In this document: piece by piece, positions 8,744 to 17,166 of the stretch
Layout: each line of letters opens with the position of its first letter
Position numbering within the stretch: position 1 is the first letter of the stretch
NCBI GenBank assembly: GCA_020426505.1
Contig: JAGQPX010000138.1
Span: 1-64,000 of the forward strand
DNA: 64,000 nt
Direction: 5' to 3'
Source: Planctomycetaceae bacterium
GTDB taxonomy: Bacteria > Planctomycetota > Planctomycetia > Planctomycetales > Planctomycetaceae
Program-made: the position numbers and the translations under genes
The notes under the pieces: generated by a model
The model's database searches: none
Told to the model about the DNA's origin: nothing
Seen by the model: only the letters and a program-made list of their open reading frames with translations

Positions 8744-10054
8744 TTAATGATCTGCCTCGACAGATTTTACGATTGCCCTGAGCCGTATGTTAATCGTTTC
8801 TCCCAGCGGATGATCCGTCTCGAAAACGAGATCCTTGTCCAATTCTCCTTCCCGGAGGGGGATCAGGCAAAGTTGAACACCTTGGCGAACGTTTGGACGA
8901 CCTGCCTCCGTTGACGCCTCGAACTCCAAGTCGCTGGACTTATAGCTCCACAGAACCTCTTCCTCATCCGTCGGGGTTGCACTCACCTTTTTTGGAACTT
9001 CCTCGAGGACGGAATCTCCCTCAGCCGGTTGATGACTCAGCCAGATTCTCTTGATCTCGAACGGGCGATCGTCATTCGCAGAAAGCATGATTCGTCGCAT
9101 CCGTGTTGAACCAACTTCCACTTGACCCCAGTGAGCCACAGAGGGCGCCGTCACTCCCGATGGTGCTCTGATGAGCAACCGACCGAACGCGACAACCGAT
9201 TCCCCGTTCTCGTTCTCAAATGCTGCCTTTAATCGAAAGACGCCGGTCGCCGCTTTCGACGGATTCGTGTGATACGCATCACCTGCGGGTGAAACAACAT
9301 CGGGAGAGACCTTGAGTCGCACTTCCGTGTTGTCTGTAACGACATCGCCAAGCGTCCCTGCGTGGTGAGCACTAATCTGTGTTCGCCACGACTGCTGCCA
9401 TAATCCTTCGTCGACTTCTTTTACTTCATTGTCAACTACTGGGACCGAATAATCCCACCCATCCGGTAGTCCACTGAGGACGGGAGGGGTTGCGTCATTC
9501 TTGTCCCCCCGCCAAGTGTGTCGAATCACAAGCTGATGTTCTTGGGACGATTTCGATTGAGTTGTGACAATCGCGTCGGGCTCAATGCGGGCATCGTCAT
9601 ACACCTTGACTTGAAGTCCAAGTTTCATCACTTGATCCGGGTCATCGACACTTACAATTCGCACATCCCACGATTTCTCTCCAGCTTCCATTGGAGGTGC
9701 GACATCAAACGAGAGCACCGCACATCCCGACGCCGGAATCGACACTGGATGCCGAAGTTCCAGCGGCGAATGATCCAAGTGTACCCCATAGCATGAACAA
9801 CTCTTGCCAACGAGCATGAACCCCTGAGGTTCTGTTGAGATGTTCTCCAGAACAAAATCCGTGTCGAGCAACTCGCGAGGTTCACGCGCCCGCAGAACCT
9901 CGCTAAGCAACAGTGGGGGCGACACCCGTGTCGCTTCGGACACATGAAGCGGAAACCGAAAATCCTCGGTAGACTCTGAACATCCTGCCCCAAACAAACC
10001 GACAAATAACGCGACCCATACGTGAGATGACCTGTCGCGAATGTGAAGCGACAT
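8744..10054 (-). CDS. DUF1573-like lipoprotein
   Basis: 436 residues. The N-terminal signal ends in a lipobox-like FGAGC near residue 25, so it is probably lipid-anchored. Residues 60-150 match the DUF1573 pattern, an Ig-like fold with a CxC motif (GKSCSCYGV) followed by a proline-rich strand and a pGxxaxlxfdv segment. Residues 150-430 look like further beta-sandwich repeats. Its ATG shares one base with the TGA of the upstream Cys-rich gene (TGATG), implying translational coupling. It is the last gene of a three-gene minus-strand unit of exported proteins. Exact function unknown. Confidence 0.78.
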   Translation of the reverse strand: MSLHIRDRSSHVWVALFVGLFGAGCSESTEDFRFPLHVSEATRVSPPLLLSEVLRAREPRELLDTDFVLENISTEPQGFMLVGKSCSCYGVHLDHSPLELRHPVSIPASGCAVLSFDVAPPMEAGEKSWDVRIVSVDDPDQVMKLGLQVKVYDDARIEPDAIVTTQSKSSQEHQLVIRHTWRGDKNDATPPVLSGLPDGWDYSVPVVDNEVKEVDEGLWQQSWRTQISAHHAGTLGDVVTDNTEVRLKVSPDVVSPAGDAYHTNPSKAATGVFRLKAAFENENGESVVAFGRLLIRAPSGVTAPSVAHWGQVEVGSTRMRRIMLSANDDRPFEIKRIWLSHQPAEGDSVLEEVPKKVSATPTDEEEVLWSYKSSDLEFEASTEAGRPNVRQGVQLCLIPLREGELDKDLVFETDHPLGETINIRLRAIVKSVEADH

Positions 10055-10506
10055 CAATCCTCCACTTCCTCATCGTAACAATTGCAAACGGTCATCAATT
10101 GAGTCGTCGATGTCTCAGTCCAGACGCAATTGCATTCGGCGTTGTTCTGCACGCATTCGGCCGTGTACCAAGGGACCGAAATGAACGTTTGAAACGCATC
10201 TTCGTAACAGTCGTAGTTCTCTTGACTCCCGAGGATCACCGAAATACATACTCCGTCCGATCCCGAACCATACTGGTCATCGCATCCACTGCCGCCTGCA
10301 GCCATGCCACAGATGTTGTTTGCCCATTCACAATACGGAATCGATCCGCTCTGAATCGGTTCATTGGAGTGAGCACTAATGCACTTATGAGCATAGTACA
10401 ATTCGATGTCACAATTTCCTGCAACACTCCGTTGCTGCAGTCCTACACACACACACACCATCCCGATTACGAAGAAAGCCGTCGATAAGATTCGATATCC
10501 GTTCAT
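10054..10506 (-). CDS. Secreted cysteine-rich mini-protein
   Basis: 150 residues, with a signal peptide of about 29 residues (hydrophobic core AFFVIGMVCVCVGL, cleavage near SVAG). The mature part holds twelve cysteines, enough for six disulfides, and is rich in Ser, Gly, Asn and acidic residues. A short (CA)n tract in the DNA encodes the VCVCV of the signal peptide. No family recognised. It is middle gene of a three-gene unit, 117 nt downstream of a sensor-like gene and overlapping the DUF1573-like lipoprotein gene. Function unknown; an extracellular structural or binding role is a guess. Confidence 0.7.
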   Translation of the reverse strand: MNGYRILSTAFFVIGMVCVCVGLQQRSVAGNCDIELYYAHKCISAHSNEPIQSGSIPYCEWANNICGMAAGGSGCDDQYGSGSDGVCISVILGSQENYDCYEDAFQTFISVPWYTAECVQNNAECNCVWTETSTTQLMTVCNCYDEEVED

Positions 10507-10623
10507 CGCTTGTCACCTCTTTCTCGAAAAAGGAAAGAACTTGATCGATCATGATTTGGACATATCTCAACGCGAGGCGGTGTCCCGCGGTCGCGATCAT
10601 CGACGAATTCGAGGCGATCACGC

Positions 10624-11724
10624 TCACTCGGATGCCTTGATGGATCCCCTCCTCCAAAACCAACCGGCCAGGATGATGAAAACCAATCCATTCAGGATCA
10701 ACAGCAGGCGCCAATTCACTCCTCCCGGATCGGCATCGTGAGCCCCGGCCACAGAGATTGGAGCCAGAATCGAGCGCACGTCGCCCACCGGCTTTTGAAC
10801 TTTCTGAACAACTTGCGCCGGCAATCTTGCATCAACCAGAACTGTATCCTTGGGAACGGGCATAATAAACCGGCCTTCGTCGACGGGCACGTTCAAGCTC
10901 GCTGATTCAATCTTCCAAATCGTCAAGCTCCTGAGAACTCCGTCACGGTACAGAGTCTTGAGTCGCAACATTGGCAAGGTCACACCGCCCGAGTATTCCG
11001 TCAATCCACGTTGCCACACCTCACTCTTCAACTGACCACGGAAATGTGTGAGTTCGTGCGTCACCACCCCGGTCGCATCATCGAAGGTGTACTGGTCGAA
11101 ATCCGCATCTTCACTTTCAACATCTGGGTCCCAAATGAGAGCCAGTGTTGTGAAGCCGTCTCCCTGACTCACCAGGCGGTAATTCTGTGCACCGGTGCCA
11201 CTGGGTGGAAAGGCCCTGAAGTCTTCGATGTGAGTCTTGTGCACGGAGGAACCACCTCGCCCGCTGACCATCAATTGCTCGTTAAACTGGTGATAAGTCA
11301 TTTCATGATCACCATCCACCAACTGCGTACTTCCCCGCGATGTTCTTGCACTTCGCTTCTCTCCCAACATTGCAAAGTCGCGAGTTTCCCAAAGCGGACC
11401 ATTCAATTGCGGCTCGGGCACTAACTCCTTCACGAGTGCGTCAAGAGAATCCGGATCACTCATGACGTCGTATTCGTCGAGTAACGTTCTCACACGCTCC
11501 GGCGTATTTGAAGAGTTGCGATACGTAGAGATATGCCAGCGATAATGGATCTCGGCCGAAACTATCTCCTCTCGGCCAGCCTCAACCTGATCCATTAACC
11601 CCTGAATGGTCAACCGCGAGTCGGCTGATTGTTGCCACGCTGTTCTCGTGCGCGTGTCATCATCCGCAACGACTGACAGAAGACTGACCGATTGAATCGC
11701 CAGACAGATGATCGTTGGTCGCAT
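10624..11724 (-). CDS. Exported single-pass protein, LolA-like pattern
   Basis: 366 residues from the ATG; a GTG four codons earlier is an alternative. There is a signal peptide (IICLAIQSVSLLSVVA), then an all-beta region of about 300 residues resembling the outer-membrane lipoprotein-carrier (LolA/LolB-like) fold seen in many planctomycete proteins. It ends with one transmembrane helix (LLLILNGLVFIILAGWFW) and a short basic tail. That anchors the protein to a membrane with its bulk outside the cytoplasm. It is probably the first gene of the unit with the Cys-rich and DUF1573-like genes. The family assignment is by pattern only. Confidence 0.65.
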   Translation of the reverse strand: MRPTIICLAIQSVSLLSVVADDDTRTRTAWQQSADSRLTIQGLMDQVEAGREEIVSAEIHYRWHISTYRNSSNTPERVRTLLDEYDVMSDPDSLDALVKELVPEPQLNGPLWETRDFAMLGEKRSARTSRGSTQLVDGDHEMTYHQFNEQLMVSGRGGSSVHKTHIEDFRAFPPSGTGAQNYRLVSQGDGFTTLALIWDPDVESEDADFDQYTFDDATGVVTHELTHFRGQLKSEVWQRGLTEYSGGVTLPMLRLKTLYRDGVLRSLTIWKIESASLNVPVDEGRFIMPVPKDTVLVDARLPAQVVQKVQKPVGDVRSILAPISVAGAHDADPGGVNWRLLLILNGLVFIILAGWFWRRGSIKASE

Positions 11725-11933
11725 CACCGGCTCCACGCATTAGTCGAATTGACGACCCCAAAGCAGATGCCGTTCAGAAACTGTATTTCACATGAGTCGA
11801 GCGTGTATGTCAATGCTTGAAGCTATTCGAAATTACGGACACACTTTGCATTCACGAATATTGACCGGAATGCCCCCTCCGATTTAAGGCATCCTAAATC
11901 ACGGCTGGCCGCCACTTACTCGGCCGTTGGAGA

Positions 11934-13184
11934 CTACCTGCGTCCCAGTTTTGCAACATAGCGAAGCAAATCCACTTCCATCTCGTCAGGCGTGACATTG
12001 AAAACTTCCTTGAAATCCTGGAGTCGTTCCTCACGAGATTTCCATCGCAAGTGAGCGCCTTCACTGCATTTCGCGATGTACCTGATATACTGGTGACGAT
12101 GGTTGGCCAGCAGAAAATGGGTCAATGCCCACGCCTCGGCGTAGGCAACTTCTCTCGCTTGGGGATCACTGAATCGTGTGTCGTCAGCGACCAGAGACGT
12201 CAATCGTGCGTCTCGAAGTGACGGCAACAAGGAGTTCTCCCCTGTCCCTTTGGCGATCGGTCTGCCGAAGGTCTGGGTTCCAGATAAGGACTTGCGAAAC
12301 CGGTCCAGTCTCGGCCGGTTCACGCCGCCAATCTTTCCCCATCCTGTTCGAACACGTTTATCAGGGACCTCGAAATAGAGAGCCATTCCCTCAGTCAACC
12401 AAAGGGGATTGTCAGCGTATCGAGTGTGCATCCCGCTGTTATAGGCAAGCTGGTGTGTTGCCTCATGAATCGTCGTCGCGATCACGTGCGGATTCGCGGC
12501 CATGAATCGTTGAATATCTGATCGCGACCTCACCGGAGAACGCCGGTTCGTTGACGGTTTTCGGTTTCCGGTCGGATCAAACAACACGACACGGTTCGTC
12601 TTCATCGAGTAGTATCCATTTGCCTGAGCGAATTCAGGACCCGCTTCAATTCGTGCGGCTTCGGCGAAGGTCGCACGGTCCCTGTGAATCACCACGAGAA
12701 GGGGCGACTCCGGGAGTTCCAGACTGAGTTCGGAAGATTCCCAGTACGCGAGAAACGTCGTCATCAATTCTTCGAACAACTCGACGCACCATTCCGCATG
12801 CGACCGATTCCCGGCTGTCGCGATGATGTAATGCTCACTTCGTACGATTTCGGTTGATTCACCGAGTTCATTTTTGAGGGAGGCCGCAAGTTCGTCTGCA
12901 GGCAACAACGCATATGTTCCTTCTCCCGAGGTACGACTGATCTGCTGATCGGGTGTGATATTCCAGATCACACCGACTCGATCCTCGAAGAGGATTCCTC
13001 CATCCTGCGCTTCGATGAGAATCCGCCCTGCGATGACCTTCGGGGAGGAGTCCTTACTCGCGACGAACGTCACCTCCCACGTTTGCTCCATCGGAGCAGA
13101 CTCTTCTGCCGACATCCGCGTCGACACGCCGAGGAGCATTACGAGCCAGAACGGGAAACTCCGCAAACGGTACTTCATGCGCAC
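11934..13184 (-). CDS. DUF1570 metallopeptidase-like secreted protein
   Basis: 416 residues with an N-terminal signal peptide (FPFWLVMLLGVSTRMSA). The middle region carries HEATH at about residue 240, followed some 25 residues later by the WLTEGMALYFE segment that supplies the third-ligand glutamate in gluzincin-like folds. This pairing is the hallmark of DUF1570 (peptidase MA-like), abundant in Planctomycetota. Family knowledge suggests a zinc-dependent hydrolase in the periplasm or outside, though activity is rarely demonstrated. It lies 101 nt downstream of the cytochrome gene on the same strand and may share its transcript. Confidence 0.85.
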   Translation of the reverse strand: MRMKYRLRSFPFWLVMLLGVSTRMSAEESAPMEQTWEVTFVASKDSSPKVIAGRILIEAQDGGILFEDRVGVIWNITPDQQISRTSGEGTYALLPADELAASLKNELGESTEIVRSEHYIIATAGNRSHAEWCVELFEELMTTFLAYWESSELSLELPESPLLVVIHRDRATFAEAARIEAGPEFAQANGYYSMKTNRVVLFDPTGNRKPSTNRRSPVRSRSDIQRFMAANPHVIATTIHEATHQLAYNSGMHTRYADNPLWLTEGMALYFEVPDKRVRTGWGKIGGVNRPRLDRFRKSLSGTQTFGRPIAKGTGENSLLPSLRDARLTSLVADDTRFSDPQAREVAYAEAWALTHFLLANHRHQYIRYIAKCSEGAHLRWKSREERLQDFKEVFNVTPDEMEVDLLRYVAKLGRR

Positions 13185-13285
13185 AATCGATCCTTCACGG
13201 CGAGTTCAACTGATCCTGTTCGACACATGAACGCAATACCTGACGAGATGCCGATGGCACGTGTCTCGAAAGACTCGGCAAGACA

Positions 13286-15055
13286 TTACAAGCTCCTCAG
13301 GAATGCGAGGAGCGACTGCAGATCTGCCTTCGGCAACTGCTCCTGCAGTTGATGCCCGTATTCGAGGAAAACGTCTTCAAGCGACTTTGCACGACCATCA
13401 TGAAAGAACGACTTCCGCTGGCCGACGCCTCGCAAGGATGGCGGGTTGAATCTTCCGAGGCCGGCTTCATCTTCCAGACCGACATCGAACGTCATATCGA
13501 GAGTATAGGTCAGAGGCGGAACGTGACAGCGCTGACAATCCAGAGACGCGAAGAGGCGACGCCCCTGTTCGATCTGCGTCAGGTCATCTTCGGTCCACTC
13601 GCCCGCATCAACAGAAGGAGGTGGGTTCAGTGTGTGCAGGAATGAGACTACATCGTTGATTTCGTGTGCATGGATTCCCTCTCCACGCATCGTGCCGATG
13701 AATGATGAACGAACCTGCTCATGCAATTCGCGAAACTTGCCGTTCCACGCCCAGGGATTCGCATCGCGCACACCGAGAAGCGAAGGCACCTTCTTCGGTG
13801 TGTCAAACGAATCGTCTCCAAGCGTGTCTGCAAGGTCGTGATTCGTGTGCCCGTCAGGATGACAGCTGTGACAGGACAGCCAGCCGTCCAACGACTGATG
13901 CCCGTCATAGAACAGCTTCTCCCCTCGATCACCGGGTGATTCAACAGGTTTCGGACCAAGCGATAATCGGTCGATCGCCTCACCATTATCCACATCGACG
14001 ATCACAATCGAATCATCCAGCGAACAGACGACGTAGGCGACTTCGCGAAGTTCATCCCAGACGATAGCAACCGGGCGATCCCCCACATCGATGCGATCAC
14101 TACTCCGATCGGTCTGAATGGAGATCTCATCCACACCCGCCAATGCAATTAACGTCCCTCTCCCATTCGGCAGCACTGTCACTCCTGTCGGATCGGCGGC
14201 TCCGGCACCTGCCTCTCCCAGGCGAATGACACGACTGTCATTCAGCCATTCGCCCTCATCCTTGATCAGGCTCTTCACCGGCAGCTCTCGAACAACGTTC
14301 TGCATCAGATTCCCCCAGATGACGTCGTTATAGTCGGCTCGGGCTAACGAGCTGAGCGTCTGATGTGCGATGAGCAACCTCTCCCCGTCCTCCGTCGTCG
14401 CAATGCCCCGCAGGTTGTGAGCAGGTAGCGTCCGGATGGCGACAACCTCTGATTCTTCTCCATCGATAAAAACAATGTTGCCTCCAAACGCATCAGCAAC
14501 AACGAGACGATGCGATCCGTCGCGCAGGAAGGCTTGTTCCCGCACGGCGAACGGCAGCTTGATTGTCTCACGAAGCGTGAGTTGTCCTGCATCACTCGCA
14601 TCAAACAGGGACAACCGATGTGACCACAAACAGGCCACCGAGATCAATCGGCCATCCTCGCTTACTGCGACGCTGACAGGCGATCGGGAGGTGCTCAGAC
14701 GTTGAGAGACGTCAATCCCCTGCCCCGACAGTTGCACGACCAGCAGTTCATGAGCCGATTCGTCTGTCAAAAGCAGGCAATCTTGTTCATCCCATGCGAC
14801 AACGTCCGACATCCGATCGCCAACCTTATATTCCGCAGTGACTTCCTTCTGTTCGAGGTCAACAATCGAGAGCGTACCGCTCCGTTGATTGGCCACACAC
14901 AGCAGACGTCCCTCACCAACGATCGCAGCGGCAACAGGTCGCCGCAAGTGTGCTGACTCATGGAGAGACACAAACGTCTGCGCGTGCACTACATGACCAC
15001 CGACGACGGCACAGCCGCTAATGATCAGTGCAACTCGCCACCAACAACCGATCAT
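13286..15055 (-). CDS. Secreted di-heme YVTN-propeller cytochrome
   Basis: 589 residues. The signal peptide ends near AVVGGHVVHA. Residues 30-370 form a seven-bladed YVTN or lactonase-like propeller (blades such as CVANQRSGTLSIVDL and VVCSLDDSIVIVDVD). The C-terminal 200 residues hold two CxxCH heme sites, CHSCH near 393 and CQRCH near 505. The surrounding pattern (SLRGVGQRKSFFHDGRAKSL) is that of di-heme cytochrome c peroxidase or MauG-type domains. A periplasmic electron-transfer or oxidase role is likely; the substrate is unknown. Its ATG overlaps the stop of a tiny upstream frame by ATGA. A hairpin formed by its last codons may act in termination. Confidence 0.85.
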   Translation of the reverse strand: MIGCWWRVALIISGCAVVGGHVVHAQTFVSLHESAHLRRPVAAAIVGEGRLLCVANQRSGTLSIVDLEQKEVTAEYKVGDRMSDVVAWDEQDCLLLTDESAHELLVVQLSGQGIDVSQRLSTSRSPVSVAVSEDGRLISVACLWSHRLSLFDASDAGQLTLRETIKLPFAVREQAFLRDGSHRLVVADAFGGNIVFIDGEESEVVAIRTLPAHNLRGIATTEDGERLLIAHQTLSSLARADYNDVIWGNLMQNVVRELPVKSLIKDEGEWLNDSRVIRLGEAGAGAADPTGVTVLPNGRGTLIALAGVDEISIQTDRSSDRIDVGDRPVAIVWDELREVAYVVCSLDDSIVIVDVDNGEAIDRLSLGPKPVESPGDRGEKLFYDGHQSLDGWLSCHSCHPDGHTNHDLADTLGDDSFDTPKKVPSLLGVRDANPWAWNGKFRELHEQVRSSFIGTMRGEGIHAHEINDVVSFLHTLNPPPSVDAGEWTEDDLTQIEQGRRLFASLDCQRCHVPPLTYTLDMTFDVGLEDEAGLGRFNPPSLRGVGQRKSFFHDGRAKSLEDVFLEYGHQLQEQLPKADLQSLLAFLRSL

Positions 15056-15150
15056 TCTGAACCCTCGACTCCCTTGAGTAACTTCTCGACGAGCAACGGT
15101 CGCAACGACGGAACAATGGGTTCCCGCTCAATCACTGAGGCAGCCGCCAT
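15052..15150 (-). CDS. Mini-ORF overlapping the cytochrome gene (second half of a split peptide?)
   Basis: 32 codons from ATG, ending in a TGA that overlaps the cytochrome ATG (ATGA). Its sequence (MAAASVIERE, then SLRPLLVEKLLKG) looks like the end of a signal peptide plus a short mature region. The SLRPLLVEK stretch resembles the start of planctomycete PSCyt1 heme domains, but it lacks their CxxCH. It overlaps the upstream mini-ORF by 23 nt in another frame; see that entry. Confidence 0.4.
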   Translation of the reverse strand: MAAASVIEREPIVPSLRPLLVEKLLKGVEGSE

Positions 15151-15208
15151 CACCCCGGGCAGTCACGAGGAGTGACAGCAGGATCAAAAGTATGCGTATG
15201 GGAATCAC
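15128..15208 (-). CDS. Mini-ORF encoding a signal peptide, frame interrupted
   Basis: 26 codons from GTG. It is preceded by a perfect AAGGAGG at 15215-15221 with 6-nt spacing and by a TATAAT box. The product (MIPIRILLILLSLLVTARG and a short tail) is a clear signal-peptide core. The frame then stops, while the neighbouring frame continues plausibly (VMAAASVIERE). Removing one base from the C/G run (CCCGGGG on the minus strand, near 15151-15159) would fuse both into one 51-residue secreted peptide. It may be a natural frameshift, programmed slippage, a sequencing error or a leader peptide. Confidence 0.45.
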   Translation of the reverse strand: MIPIRILLILLSLLVTARGDGGCLSD

Positions 15209-15214
15209 CGCCTG

Positions 15215-15247
15215 CCTCCTTGTTTACCCAAAGGACGTGTCATTATA
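15215..15247 (-). promoter_or_regulatory. Promoter and Shine-Dalgarno of the mini-ORF/cytochrome unit
   Basis: On the minus strand a perfect TATAAT (15242-15247) precedes AAGGAGG (15215-15221) and the GTG at 15208. A weak -35 candidate, TTGATC, lies 19 nt upstream of the TATAAT. Transcription would start near 15235. The rest of the gap up to 15521 shows no other gene. Confidence 0.55.
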
Positions 15248-15521
15248 TCAGATTCCCGACACTCCGGATCAACTTCGCTGACACTTCGAATCGCGATGCT
15301 CATGTTTTTCGATCACGTCGGGCCGGAATCAAAACTCTCGGAGGAGCAAGCTGTCGCGTCGCCATGCAACTAGTGGCGATCGTCAAGGATCATGCACACA
15401 TCACTCCGTGAATTACATACTTGATCAAAAGATCGGCAACGAAGTGACCGGGTTGCGAGTTGCGGATCGATGGACGAACGGGGAGGATCGGACGTTCGCG
15501 TTGTTCGGAAAGAGATAACTC

Positions 15522-16955
15522 ATGTCACGATTCTGCTTGCTGGCGTTGCTGTGTGTCACCCGTCCGCTCATTGCCTCCGAGGCAGAGTCGCCGAACTTCG
15601 TGCTCATCATGTGTGACGATTTGGGTTGGGGTGATGTGGGATTCAATGGCAACACTGTAATTCGGACACCCCATCTGGATGAGATGGCTGCCAACTCGCT
15701 GAGGTTCACTCGCTTCTATGCGGCCTCAGCCGTATGCAGTCCGACACGGGGATCGGTCGTGACCGGACGACACCCCTCACGTTATGGCGTTCATACAGCA
15801 AATGACGGACACCTGCTGCCGGACGAACTCTCACTCGCTGAGTTGCTCAAGGAACGGGGATATGTCACCGGGCACTTTGGAAAGTGGCACCTGGGGACTC
15901 TCACGAAGACAGTGAAGGACTCCAACCGAGGAGGACGCACGGGAGAGACACATTATGCACCACCTTGGGAGAACGGTTTCGACGTTTGCTTCAGCACGGA
16001 GGCCAAGGTCCCGACGTATGACCCGATGCTGAAACCCGCAGGGAAGGTCAGTGGTAACGGTTGGGCATCGCTTGCGGATCGATCAGCCGCAGTCCCCTAC
16101 GGCACCCACTACTGGAACCAGAATGGGGAAATCGTTACCGACAATCTGGACGGAGACGACTCGCGAGTGATCATGGACCGCGTTATACCTTTCGTTCAGG
16201 ACGCAGCGCGAAACGGCAAGCCGTTTCTGGCGGTCGTCTGGTTCCACTCCCCGCATCTGCCTGTCGTTGCAAGTCCTCAGCACCGAGCGATGTACTCGGA
16301 TTTCGACTCGTACGAGCAAAACTATTATGGATGCATCACGGCTCTCGATGAACAGGTCGGCCGTCTGCGTGGAGTTTTGAAAGAAGCCGGAGTGGCCGAC
16401 AGCACACTCGTCGCGTTCTGCTCCGACAATGGTCCGGAGGGACGAGCAGGAGACGCCCCCGGATCAGCGGGTCCGTTTCGCGGTCGCAAACGTGACTTGT
16501 TCGAGGGGGGCATTCGTGTCCCCGCCTTGATCGAGTGGCCTGCAAAGGTCACCCCCGACTCGACCGACATCCCGGCTGTCACCAGCGACTACCTGCCGAC
16601 CATTCTGGAGATCCTCGGTATCCCGTTGCCGGCAGATCGACCGTTTGATGGCATCAGCCTGTTGCCGCTCTTGGAAGGCAAACTGTCGCAGCGTCCGATT
16701 CCCATCGGATTCGCCTTTTCTGGAAAACGTGCCCTGACAGACAACCGCTTCAAGCTGGTGTATTACCCGGCTGGCCAGACAGAAGGCAATGACATGTCAG
16801 CAGTTGTGACAACGAATGCCGACCGGTACCAGCTGTTTGACCTCGTGACTGACCCGGCCGAGACAACCGACATCGCAGCGGAACATCCTGAGATCGTGAG
16901 AGAGATGCGGTCCCAGCTCAATGCATGGGAAGCATCATGCGCTGAGAGTCACTGA
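15522..16955 (+). CDS. Secreted sulfatase
   Basis: 477 residues with a signal peptide (FCLLALLCVTRPLIAS). It belongs to the formylglycine-dependent sulfatases. The metal-binding start CDDLGWGDVG (Asp32, Asp33) and the signature CSPTRGS, with Cys72 as the residue converted to formylglycine, are intact, as is GHFGKWHLG downstream. A later FCSDNG supplies further metal ligands. It hydrolyses sulfate esters, probably on algal or other polysaccharides, in the periplasm or outside. Length and domain order are typical of the arylsulfatase A-like group. It stands alone between a divergent cytochrome gene and the beta-helix gene; maturation would need a separate formylglycine-generating enzyme. Confidence 0.92.
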   Translation: MSRFCLLALLCVTRPLIASEAESPNFVLIMCDDLGWGDVGFNGNTVIRTPHLDEMAANSLRFTRFYAASAVCSPTRGSVVTGRHPSRYGVHTANDGHLLPDELSLAELLKERGYVTGHFGKWHLGTLTKTVKDSNRGGRTGETHYAPPWENGFDVCFSTEAKVPTYDPMLKPAGKVSGNGWASLADRSAAVPYGTHYWNQNGEIVTDNLDGDDSRVIMDRVIPFVQDAARNGKPFLAVVWFHSPHLPVVASPQHRAMYSDFDSYEQNYYGCITALDEQVGRLRGVLKEAGVADSTLVAFCSDNGPEGRAGDAPGSAGPFRGRKRDLFEGGIRVPALIEWPAKVTPDSTDIPAVTSDYLPTILEILGIPLPADRPFDGISLLPLLEGKLSQRPIPIGFAFSGKRALTDNRFKLVYYPAGQTEGNDMSAVVTTNADRYQLFDLVTDPAETTDIAAEHPEIVREMRSQLNAWEASCAESH

Positions 16956-17166
16956 TTCCCTATTGCCCGACTCGGCCTCAGTATCTCGAAAACGGTTGTG
17001 TGGCGTGAATCTCAGCAGGGACGTCTGCATACCGATATTCAATCCGTTCAACAAAACACTCTTGCGTGTGGCTCGTCGTGTGGTACTTTGCAAACTTGCT
17101 GCAAATTACGCACAATACCCATATTGCCGACAACCGCTCAAATCGGGCCTTGCTCAGGGGTTGATA

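Noticed and set aside
10440..10460. (CA)n tract in the Cys-rich gene
   Set aside because: Short and explained by codons for the VCVCV of the signal peptide; not treated as a separate element.
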